A stretch of DNA of 15,615 bases, taken from the NCBI GenBank assembly GCA_946528255.1, contig CAMMYR010000003.1:1-15615 (forward strand), read 5' to 3'. The stretch's first letter is position 1. Each line of letters starts with the position of its first letter. Shown in pieces: positions 11,201 to 15,015 of the stretch. The translations under genes were made by a program, and so were the position numbers. This stretch comes from an uncultured Methanomicrobiales archaeon (GTDB lineage Archaea; Thermoplasmatota; Thermoplasmata; Methanomassiliicoccales; Methanomethylophilaceae). The notes beneath the pieces were generated by a model. It worked only from the letters and a program-made list of their open reading frames with translations. It was not told the origin of the DNA and did no database searches.

Positions 11201-11554
11201 GTGTCCGCATATCTGGAGCACCTGTCGTACTACTTCGTCTGGGACGGCGCCACGCAGCCCGACAAGCCCAAGCCCGTAGTCCAGGAAGACGATGATGATG
11301 ACATCATCGACCTCATCAACCGCAACAGGCACTCCACGACCTCCTCCGGAAGGTCTCTGTCCCTGTACGTGGCCGTGGCCGCCGCTGCCGTGGCAGCCAT
11401 CGCCGCCATGACCGCGGTCCTGGTATTCAGGAAGAACCGATCCCTCCGACCGGCCGGGCCGAGCCCGGCCGGATCAACCCCTTTACCGAAACCCATTCCT
11501 TCTGACTGCCCATCCCCGGCCGGTGGCTATTGTTTTAAGTATGATACCCCATAG
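2237..11554 (+). CDS. Giant multi-domain adhesin-like surface protein, about 3105 residues
   Basis: The ATG at 2237 is preferred over the in-frame GTG at 2228 because it leaves GGGGTGG at Shine-Dalgarno spacing and starts a good signal peptide (MRDARKARAF, hydrophobic core LAAVAFMLLVA, then small polar residues). Domains in order: an N-terminal domain shared with the upstream gene (about 40-545) ending in a C-type-lectin-like motif; InlB-type repeats at about 546-622, 793-866, 868-952 and 955-1028; an Ig-like segment; an MBG-like domain with LFYGD (about 1112-1215); about 17 Ig-like modules (1219-2664); a divergent InlB-type module (about 2665-2748); a beta-rich region; an acidic run (QEDDDDDIID, near 3016); a transmembrane helix (about 3040-3063); and FRKNR. 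A 40-residue Pro/Gly/Ser-rich tail follows and runs over a GC-rich hairpin to a TAG stop 8 bases before the next gene. Inferred role: adhesion to host or partner surfaces; the ligand is unknown. Confidence 0.88.
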   Translation: MRDARKARAFALAAVAFMLLVAITPFSGSSDADGNASATSATAMIPKGDNYLYAIYTDIANNVDVVDVEVWNGTSWVSRMRTTDGTTVSHGTNATVVNDFWKFDPETGLGPFNTFYAAINLMDDNANYDRDDSVEKRLNTDAGTVAYLLNPDNLKQTLAGNQYSTSLYNVMLIIPKVFWGSTSMYTATKATGTLLAANMGYNVLYMSNDPTQFKDVKLIGQKSSSDTRDPAFPTMKAYAHSYSNVTGGSTTEAMFDTTMPYLGLGVYEGYVTGNTDAVGANMLVSQQGRIATGNMSVDAFNATANRDPASGDGAYQLWNFYEYTLYKAMAYTVIGSKNVQQIVGAGYTNGGDWDKKINAPWTGQTDSLNLYGLSSSLTTYDGRVFVDTTDGKSKMAGKLFLENSWGGIWDLIGDAYTEASHLYAGNAKGGKSIISADPRPDIGAVFTTDASGAWVKKLGTTFTAWDVPVVSQTADNSGSLSVPGDSVWIRGTTGPVRIGGSWSNGSMCGFSYICYNDPNPRLDFTAPNAGARLAYLMDESAVSVPSGYNVSYDAGEGSGSFGLTYLADRGNVMYLAQNQFKAPESKKFAGWQANDTGELINAGAEYTINGTVVFTAIWSENVHTASIKSNNNFEGYRINAMKYSTLDGQAIDFTIKAADGYIIPATGHTISVPGAVDLDVSDDGTTLRIHKSPLTDDVTITLKEATSGYRVAFDSSTKPSDIKYQIDGGSVVSESTTSINTVLFTKGAHIIKLTSASSTNGMYYSLDDVSYQQYVDGGIAVTGTSKLFVKPAHVLNFDKNNSSATGSMDPYAAVAKGTKLTVPESGFALSGQTFIGWATSSSGTVAYAPGSSITMNGDTTLFAKWASGYRSVTLNANSGTSGGHIDIHPGDTTVHNYSAAARSGMAIMGYTATKDGNNYVLTADGQFYPSSNVSGWTNGSNFVSGSGNTLYTKWGHSITYNMKGHGDQVASETVASGSKFTKPSSPTATGYWFAGWYKNSAYTGDQFNFDTETASANVTVYAKWNLTDVLSKALFDPVASSYTYTGEAINPVKLKASEDYVLGTDYTIAYTLKSGGAPAYTRDSEIRATVTAVEHSRLSGDPITFDFVISGAPLALTPKDVSLFYGDSVPDWSHPTSEGVWKGLTIEGWVHGESLSNYSTNEGAIAAHLGTSYTTTTGVSESPVAITWTGDSKTAEQNKAAIEAILSNYTVTLNDGSISISKATNSYTGDPVAATDLTYTGSDLNLLTTLPVAKYGTILYSIDGGEASSDAPKIAGAGTHVIQYTVKDTDDYTGLSASINVSVAKAAVGWPEVIEKPFNGAVQTVYPTESSLYTTITPANGTTVDTYKATLSLTDPSNYRWSSDTDGTKSDLTGDLMKITKAKPTAVETTYSVVYSGTVKKPAATDIVYIGFNGYRPDPSTVTIDGNSVNVGDATAKIKITGDENFQDVAESDNLTVTYKITKADARWTKAPAFATGLVYTGSTQYIYTVGEVNGGTPTYTVEYAPYVESTPRGADGNSGLNAGVYTVTYSIAADDNYNGLDAQSSKVTIAKAATSFSVSGKASLGYTGSAQELATLTKNGTGYAVQYSVLTNPSSEPTIWKEWTETDKPMGNAAGTYYVWYKVDGGNNYVSAAPASVTTTIDEGVCTINVVGSVLTYNTEAQTLATASGVNEGGKAYFSVLTDPEAEPSSWTEWAGTDAPKATNAGTYYVWYKVDSTDTSIKSLDPMKTEVTMAKAQAAWTTVPVAKTGLSYTGSAHQLFSNTPAVSAGTAKYAVGTGSFSDKAPIAINADTYKVYYKIEGNDNYLGVDAQETTVTIARATVLSVSLADYTPTYTGSELKPKFGDLAITVPTNVVGLPSSDKVKFTYGADLISAGTHTVKVAISGDSNFNDRTFDSVAYTVQKAASSWVKHPAAASGLVYTGSPLSLVTAGEASGGTVQYSVKQGSSAATDPSSIVPTAINAGKYSVTYNLLGDTNHEDLAGLTLEVSIAKATPVFTIEAVQSVYDGDIHKLVSVTGPTGGSIEYKLGSIGTYSYEIPFAISAGTYTVYYKVDETANYSSVPEASISVTIAKATSTVSVTANYLTYAVETEQELVTASATGGSIQYSMDATEPRTWSTEIPKRIDAGTYTVYYKVVAAENYESIGEQSLVVTIAAAVPDVTVTGNTLMYSGSPQVLVEGVNRSPGTTLQYSLSPTSGFSASAPSGTDAKTYTVYYKVVGNPNFESLDVQSLTVTIAKAPSTASVAPKTLTYAAADQVLVDRDIVGGTAYYAVMTTSGTPSSWTQWTADSQPSGQDVGTYYVWYKVVGDDNHLDLDQTSVTVQISKAAPQWIRAPQAASGLAYTGADQKLIDESAIAAPAVTGGTIQYSADGTNYSTEIPTGNIAKTYTVYYKVVGNGNYLDLDAVSLSVTISKATPVITVVQATNLEYKEEGGVAVMQTLITSHSTTPTGASVVFRLGTTGDYAAAYPQASAAGTYTVYYKVVGNANFNTTSPESISVTIQTIAATITPPTAKTGLKFTGSPMELINVGTSEDGSFTYSLDQFEYSVAVPKLANAGTHPVYWKFTGNPGFSDQTGSVMVTIAKSKPTITVNISDVPLGSPIEPSVTGNIGGGEVSYLYKLASAEEYTADVPTELGDYMVKAVVLATSNTEESSAEAEFSIVRNLQYTITMSAGANGTVTSTSGQQGADPNIRIIDATQNAVISIMAADDYIVDTVTVDGDTVEVSGTYTFVNVNDNHTISATFVYCEGASSRINTDGSVTETRTVTSGSLTIGVERVSHPNNLSVATATVESGGADVAVKETSVGTGEERRVVCITTITVTGGSSRTVTFDGAIETAEAAADALGRADIGNLHATVDATTPSGTSSLDVTIGLEAIANASLTVKGDVGSLNFDSDSVSGFAASGDSLKVSIGPATLDKKLSAASYGMPVYDVSVYIGSTAVTEFDGTAALSLPYALSPGEDASKLGICHLSATGQVYWIGGEYSDGIVSAYLEHLSYYFVWDGATQPDKPKPVVQEDDDDDIIDLINRNRHSTTSSGRSLSLYVAVAAAAVAAIAAMTAVLVFRKNRSLRPAGPSPAGSTPLPKPIPSDCPSPAGGYCFKYDTP
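3719..3847 (+). other. C-type-lectin/FGE-like terminal motif of the giant adhesin N-terminal domain
   Basis: This segment encodes RIGGSWSNGSMCGFSY, a variable stretch, then NAGARLAYLM. It is preceded by AWDVP, the counterpart of YWDLP in the upstream paralogue. The fixed positions agree between the two genes (GG, GS-x-x-G-[LF]-S, GARL-[SA]-Y) while nearly all intervening residues differ and the lengths differ by a few residues. Two cysteines (MCG and ICY) are present only in this copy. The fold assignment is by motif recall. Confidence 0.45.
3874..5320 (+). repeat. Four InlB/Listeria-Bacteroides-type repeats with an interposed beta-rich spacer
   Basis: Repeat 1 (about 3874-4100) runs from YNVSYDAGEGSGSF through FAGWQ to TAIWS. 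Repeats 2-4 (about 4612-4835, 4843-5095, 5098-5320) run from LNFDKNNSS, VTLNANSGTSG and ITYNMKGHGDQ to LFAKWAS, LYTKWG and VYAKWN. F-x-G-W is present in repeats 1, 2 and 4 (FAGW, FIGW, FAGW) but not in repeat 3, which is the most divergent. The stretch between repeats 1 and 2 (about 4101-4611) is not recognised as InlB-type and may hold two small beta domains. Confidence 0.8.
5571..5905 (+). other. MBG-like domain coding segment
   Basis: The encoded segment begins LALTPKDVSLFYGDSVPDW, contains GLTIEGWVHGESL and ends SNYTVTLNDGSISISKA. This is the pattern of MBG-type domains in bacterial surface proteins: a T/P-K-D strand, a YGD motif, then N-Y-x-V/I at the end. It links the InlB-repeat region to the long Ig-like module array. 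Family membership is by recognition of these motifs. Confidence 0.55.
8861..8898 (+). repeat. 38-base direct repeat, copy 1 (module 12)
   Basis: This stretch is identical over 38 bases to 9389-9426. It begins GCCAAGACGTACACCGTGTA and encodes AKTYTVYYKVVG plus the start of the next codon. The two copies are 528 bases apart, exactly two modules of 264 bases. Confidence 0.9.
9389..9428 (+). repeat. 38-base direct repeat, copy 2 (module 14), overlapping a 34-base match to module 15
   Basis: Positions 9389-9426 match 8861-8898 exactly. Positions 9395-9428 match 9662-9695 exactly, 267 bases (89 codons) away. Both matches cover the end-strand TYTVYYKVVGN. Identity at synonymous positions distinguishes these copies from modules 10 and 11, which encode the same residues with other codons. 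Confidence 0.9.
9662..9695 (+). repeat. 34-base direct repeat copy in module 15
   Basis: Identical to 9395-9428 over 34 bases, and to module 12 over the part that overlaps its 38-base repeat. The rest of module 15 is much more diverged, including an insertion around an EYKEEGG segment, so the identity is local. Confidence 0.85.
11450..11472 (+). terminator. Perfect 10-bp GC hairpin in the 3' end of the giant adhesin gene
   Basis: CCGGCCGGGC (11450-11459) and GCCCGGCCGG (11463-11472) are perfect inverted repeats with a 3-base loop, CGA. The hairpin lies just after the basic residues that follow the transmembrane helix and about 80 bases before the stop. No strong T-run follows, so it is not a classical intrinsic terminator. 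It may protect the 3' end of the transcript or separate it from the housekeeping operon. The pairing is certain and the role is inferred. Confidence 0.45.
11533..11542 (+). promoter_or_regulatory. TATA-like box for the phosphopantothenate synthetase operon
   Basis: TTTTAAGTAT resembles an archaeal box A, stands out from GC-rich surroundings, and its centre lies about 25 bases before the ATG at 11563. At the usual archaeal spacing, transcription would begin at or within a few bases of the start codon and give a leaderless or nearly leaderless mRNA. The box lies inside the last codons of the giant adhesin gene. Confidence 0.5.
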
Positions 11555-11561
11555 GGGTATC
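11543..11561 (+). promoter_or_regulatory. Perfect 8-bp palindrome, candidate operator before the housekeeping operon
   Basis: GATACCCC (11543-11550) and GGGGTATC (11554-11561) form a perfect inverted repeat around ATA. It fills the space between the TATA-like box and the ATG at 11563, the classic position for a repressor site that blocks transcription initiation. It also contains the TAG stop of the giant adhesin gene (11552-11554) and the only Shine-Dalgarno-like stretch (AGGGG) before the start. In a read-through transcript it could therefore fold and hide that ribosome site. Confidence 0.5.
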
Positions 11562-11562
11562 T

Positions 11563-12336
11563 ATGGAAATCCCCAAGGACCATCCCAGGTACAAATCGCT
11601 GATGACCAGGGAGCGCCTGGCCGAAATGGTGAAGAAGGGTCTGGTGACCCCCACCGGACTGATATCGCACGGAAGGGGCGAAGCCTACGACTACCTCATG
11701 GGCGAGAAGAGCTTGGAGCCCGCCCTCGAAGCGGAGCGCGTGGCCGCCGCCTACCTCCTGAGCGCCAGGAACCCCGTCGTATGCGTGAACGGCAACGCCG
11801 CCGCTCTGGACGCGGAGAACCTGATAAAGCTGGCCAAGACGGTCGGCGCCAAGATAGAGGTGAACCTGTTCCACAGGACCCCCGAGAGGATGGAGGGATT
11901 GATCTCCTATCTGGAATCCAAGGGCGCCGGCGAGGTCCTCGGCAGGGATCCCGAATGCAGGATACCCGGATTGAACCACGACCGTGCGCTGTGCACCCGC
12001 GAGGGGATCTTCGACTGCGATGTCATAGTGGTTCCCATAGAGGACGGCGACCGCGCCGAGGCGCTGGTCGGCATGGGTAAAGTGGTCATATCGATAGACC
12101 TGAACCCCTTGTCCAGGACCTCCAGGACCGCTACGGTTCCGATCTCCGATGAGATGACCAGGGCGCTGGAGAACATCATCCGCTTCGCGGATGAGATGCC
12201 CGCGGACGCCGCGGTAATATCAAAGATTAAAAATGAATATTCCAACACGGACAACCGTCGCAGGATGGTGGAGTGCATCTGCGAATCCCTCATGGCGGAA
12301 TTCGAGAGAGGAGAGCGATTGATATGGATCTTCTGA
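11563..12336 (+). CDS. 4-phosphopantoate--beta-alanine ligase (archaeal phosphopantothenate synthetase)
   Basis: This cytoplasmic enzyme condenses 4-phosphopantoate with beta-alanine using ATP to make 4'-phosphopantothenate. It is the archaeal replacement for the bacterial PanC/CoaA order in CoA synthesis. The 257 residues are the usual length for this family. Recognisable conserved blocks are the N-terminal IPKDHPRY, TGLISHGRGEAYDYLMGE (31-48), VNGN (75-78), NLFHRTPERME (101-111), IPGLNHDR (134-141), EDGDRAEALVGMGK (160-173) and DLNPLSRTSR (179-188). The start is fixed by the family N-terminus and lies at archaeal promoter distance from a TATA-like box. Its 3' end overlaps the next gene by 13 bases. 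The pathway partner, pantoate kinase, is not in this window. Confidence 0.95.
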   Translation: MEIPKDHPRYKSLMTRERLAEMVKKGLVTPTGLISHGRGEAYDYLMGEKSLEPALEAERVAAAYLLSARNPVVCVNGNAAALDAENLIKLAKTVGAKIEVNLFHRTPERMEGLISYLESKGAGEVLGRDPECRIPGLNHDRALCTREGIFDCDVIVVPIEDGDRAEALVGMGKVVISIDLNPLSRTSRTATVPISDEMTRALENIIRFADEMPADAAVISKIKNEYSNTDNRRRMVECICESLMAEFERGERLIWIF

Positions 12337-13559
12337 AACAGGGTTCCCTGAGGCTGCACTGGGCGGAGACCCACATGCCGGTCCTCATGGACATAAGGAA
12401 ACGCTTCATAGACGAGCAGCCCCTCGCCGGGCTGAAGGTGGGCATGGCCCTCCACACCGAGGCCAAAACGGGAATGCTGGCCGTCACCCTGGCGGATGCC
12501 GGCGCCAAGGTGCGCCTGGCAAGCTGCAACCCCCTTTCCACCGACGATTCCGTGGCCACCGCCCTGAGAGAGGAGTACGGCCTGGAGGTCTTCGCGAAGA
12601 AGTGGGAATCCTCCGATGAGTACTACGCCAACCTGAACGCGGTCATGGACATGGGCCCCGATTTCATCATCGACGACGGGGCGGACCTCATAGCCATGGC
12701 ACACACCACCAGGAAGGAGAAGCTGTCAAACGTCAAAGCAGCCAACGAGGAGACCACCACCGGGGTCGTGAGGCTCAGGGCGATGGCCAACGACGGCGCG
12801 CTGAAGTTCCCCGTCCTGGATGTCAACGATGCAAAGATGAAGTTCCTCTTCGACAACCGCTACGGAACCGGCCAGTCCGCCTTCGACGGGTTCATGAACG
12901 CCACCAACCTGGTCATCGCCGGCAAGAGGCTGGTCGTGGCCGGATACGGATGGTGCGGAAAGGGCGTGGCCATGAGGGCCAAGGGCCTCGGGGCCGTCGT
13001 CATAGTGAGCGAGGTCGATCCGGTAAAAGCGCTGGAAGCCGCAATGGACGGATTCCAGGTCATGCCGATGATCGATGCGGTGAAGGTCGCCGACATCCTC
13101 ATCACGGTCACCGGGTGCAAGGATATCATCACGGACGAGCACATCGCCGTCATGAAGGACGGCTGCGTCATGGGCAACGTGGGCCACTTCGACAACGAGA
13201 TCAGCAAGCCCGCCCTGGAAGCGGCCTCCGCATCCATGGAGAGGGTCCGCGACTTCGTGGACGAGTACAGGATGAAGGACGGCAGGTCGCTCTACCTGAT
13301 AGCCGAGGGCAGGCTCATGAACCTGGCCGCCGGCCAGGGGCACCCCGCCGAGATCATGGACATGAGCTTCTCCACGCAGGCTCTGGGCATCGTGCACATG
13401 ACCCGCCACTACAAGGAGATGGAGAACAAGGTCTACAACGTCCCGTACGAGATCGACTCGGAGATCGCCGGGCTGAAGCTGAAGTCCATGGGCATCAGGA
13501 TCGATTCGCTGACCCAGTCGCAGCAGAAGTACATCACCGGATGGGAGGAAGGGACCTGA
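12324..13559 (+). CDS. ahcY: Adenosylhomocysteinase (SAH hydrolase; possibly S-inosylhomocysteine hydrolase)
   Basis: An NAD-dependent enzyme that cleaves S-adenosylhomocysteine to homocysteine and adenosine and so relieves product inhibition of methyltransferases. It has 411 residues and ends soon after the NAD domain without the long C-terminal tail of eukaryotic forms, as usual in archaea. Visible motifs: LHTEAKTG (43-50); DDGADL (117-122); EETTTG (142-147); the catalytic K173 and D177 in KFLFDN; GYGWCGKG (207-214) for NAD; GNVGHFDNE (284-292); and GQGHPAE (337-343). The ATG at 12324 is chosen because DLLKQGSLRLHWAETHMPVL matches the family N-terminus and a GAGGAG element sits about 10 bases upstream; an in-frame GTG at 12273 would add 17 alien residues. 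In some methanogens (the MJ1388 type) the family prefers S-inosylhomocysteine after deamination of SAH, and sequence alone cannot separate the two. It overlaps the genes on both sides. Confidence 0.95.
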   Translation: MDLLKQGSLRLHWAETHMPVLMDIRKRFIDEQPLAGLKVGMALHTEAKTGMLAVTLADAGAKVRLASCNPLSTDDSVATALREEYGLEVFAKKWESSDEYYANLNAVMDMGPDFIIDDGADLIAMAHTTRKEKLSNVKAANEETTTGVVRLRAMANDGALKFPVLDVNDAKMKFLFDNRYGTGQSAFDGFMNATNLVIAGKRLVVAGYGWCGKGVAMRAKGLGAVVIVSEVDPVKALEAAMDGFQVMPMIDAVKVADILITVTGCKDIITDEHIAVMKDGCVMGNVGHFDNEISKPALEAASASMERVRDFVDEYRMKDGRSLYLIAEGRLMNLAAGQGHPAEIMDMSFSTQALGIVHMTRHYKEMENKVYNVPYEIDSEIAGLKLKSMGIRIDSLTQSQQKYITGWEEGT

Positions 13560-14473
13560 AGCCGTTCCTGTCGGTCTACGGCCACGTGACCGTTGATCAG
13601 ATACTGTCGGTGAGGAAATTCCCCCGGGACAACACCACCGAGGATGTGATGACGAAAGCCACCACCCTCGGCGGCACCGGCACCAACATCGCCGTCTCGG
13701 CTGCTAAGCTGGGATGCCCCACGGCGCTCTGCGCCTTCGTGGGGAACGACTTCCCCGCCCAGTACGAGGAGATGATGGCATCCTCCGGATTGATCATGGA
13801 CGAGTTCGTCCATGTGGACAGATACGAGACTTCCACAGCTGTGGTCGTCAACGACCCGTCATTGACCCAGAAGGTCGTATTCTTCCAGGGCCCGCAGGGT
13901 TTCGCGGACGATCTGGGTATTGTCCTGGAATCCAATGCGAAGAAGTCGGAGCATGTCCATTTCTGCACCGGTCAGCCCTCCTACTACACCAGGATCATGG
14001 GCGACATCAGGGGCGGGCCGAAGCTGGCGCTGGACCCGGCCCAGGAGTCCCACAGGATATGGACCCCGGAGAACTTCTCCCCCGCGCTGGCACTTGCCGA
14101 TACCCTTTTCTGTAACAACTTCGAGGCGGAATCCCTTGCGAAGTACGTCGGTGTATCCGACATCCTCGATGCGGATGTGGGGAACGTGGTATGCACCAGG
14201 GGCGCCGAGGGCAGCATCGCCCGCATAGGCGATGAGAGGATATCCATACCCGTGGTGAAGGCCGAGAAGGTGGTGGATGCCACCGGATGCGGCGATTCCT
14301 TCCGCGGAGGGTTCTACACCGCCCTCTACAAGGGATACGGCATCCCGGAGGCCCTCACCATAGCCGCCTCCGTCGCATCCTTCGTGGTGCAGGAGACCGG
14401 GGCGCTCACGAACATACCGTCCTGGGACGATGCGGTCGCCAGGGCGGAGCCCTACATCGCAGAGATATCATGA
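13541..14473 (+). CDS. PfkB-family kinase, probably a nucleoside (adenosine/inosine) kinase
   Basis: A ribokinase-fold sugar or nucleoside kinase that transfers the ATP gamma-phosphate to a hydroxymethyl group. Counted from the ATG at 13541 it has 310 residues. PfkB signature 1 is GGTGTNIAVSAAKLG (44-58). Signature 2 is DATGCGDSFRGGF (246-258), with the catalytic base D252 and a GCGD anion hole in place of the usual GAGD. LDPAQESHRIW and the end FVVQETGALTNIPSWDD resemble archaeal nucleoside kinases of the MJ0406 type. Its place right after the SAH hydrolase gene suggests that it phosphorylates the adenosine or inosine released there; this is an inference. The start is uncertain: the ATG at 13541 overlaps the hydrolase gene by 19 bases, but a strong GGAGG lies ideally before a CTG at 13556. 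The 3' end overlaps the next gene by ATGA. Confidence 0.87.
   Translation: MGGRDLKPFLSVYGHVTVDQILSVRKFPRDNTTEDVMTKATTLGGTGTNIAVSAAKLGCPTALCAFVGNDFPAQYEEMMASSGLIMDEFVHVDRYETSTAVVVNDPSLTQKVVFFQGPQGFADDLGIVLESNAKKSEHVHFCTGQPSYYTRIMGDIRGGPKLALDPAQESHRIWTPENFSPALALADTLFCNNFEAESLAKYVGVSDILDADVGNVVCTRGAEGSIARIGDERISIPVVKAEKVVDATGCGDSFRGGFYTALYKGYGIPEALTIAASVASFVVQETGALTNIPSWDDAVARAEPYIAEIS
13544..13548 (+). promoter_or_regulatory. Strong Shine-Dalgarno element inside the end of ahcY
   Basis: GGAGG, followed by AAGGG, sits 7 bases before a CTG codon at 13556 that overlaps the ahcY stop as CTGA. The in-frame ATG at 13541 has no comparable element upstream. The spacing therefore favours initiation at CTG, which would make the kinase 305 residues and give the compact N-terminus (M)KPFLSVYGHV. 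Confidence 0.5.
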
Positions 14474-15015
14474 CCCTCTTCGCCCTGACCGGCACGCCGG
14501 GATCCGGCAAGACCACTGTCGGGGCGGAGCTCCGCTCCCGCGGGTACGACGCCATCGACGGGAAGCAGTACATCATCGACCACGGGCTTCTGGGGGAGCT
14601 GGACGAGGAGAGGGACACCCACGAGGTGGACCTCGACGCGCTGAACGACTCGCTCCTGCCGCTGGCACTCGATGACGATATCCACATCTTCGAGAGCCAC
14701 CTGTCCCATTTCCTGGACTGCAGGGGGATCATAGTCCTGCGCTGCGATCCGGATATCCTGGCTCAGAGGCTCGGTTCCAGGGGATACTCCGATGCCAAGG
14801 TCAGGGAGAACGTCCAATCCGAGATCCTCGATGTCATTCTATGCGAATCCATGGATACCGAGATCCCCGTGTACGAGATCGATTGCACGGGGAGATCGGT
14901 GGGCGAGGTTGCGGATTCCGTTGAAGCGATAATACGCGGGGAAGGCGACCGTTTCCCTCCCGGGAATACGGATTGGAGCCCCCGCATGGATAAATGGTTC
15001 CGATGTTCCAGATGA
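14470..15015 (+). CDS. AK6/Fap7-type putative adenylate kinase
   Basis: A small P-loop NMP kinase and ATPase of the AK6 family. It interconverts ATP plus AMP with two ADP and, in eukaryotes and probably archaea, also assists small ribosomal subunit maturation. It has 181 residues, the normal length. The Walker A motif is GTPGSGKTT (8-16), right after an N-terminal strand. FESHLSHF (74-81) matches the conserved ESHLSH block of the family. RLGSRGYSDAKVRENVQSE (100-118) is the LID region, and a late PGNTDWS (164-170) is also family-like. The ATG overlaps the PfkB stop as ATGA, a strong sign of translational coupling. In this operon it could convert the AMP made by the upstream kinase, besides any ribosome role. 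Its 3' part lies opposite the tail of the convergent adhesin gene. Confidence 0.92.
   Translation: MTLFALTGTPGSGKTTVGAELRSRGYDAIDGKQYIIDHGLLGELDEERDTHEVDLDALNDSLLPLALDDDIHIFESHLSHFLDCRGIIVLRCDPDILAQRLGSRGYSDAKVRENVQSEILDVILCESMDTEIPVYEIDCTGRSVGEVADSVEAIIRGEGDRFPPGNTDWSPRMDKWFRCSR

Noticed and set aside
10139..11332. Long minus-strand frame of nearly 400 codons opposite the end of the giant adhesin
   Set aside because: It shows the same low-complexity shadow composition, and the sense frame carries clear homology, an acidic run and a transmembrane helix.
12950..13540. Upstream extension of the PfkB frame inside ahcY
   Set aside because: The residues before 13541 are Arg/Gly/His-rich shadow sequence of ahcY. 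PfkB homology begins only at about 13560.
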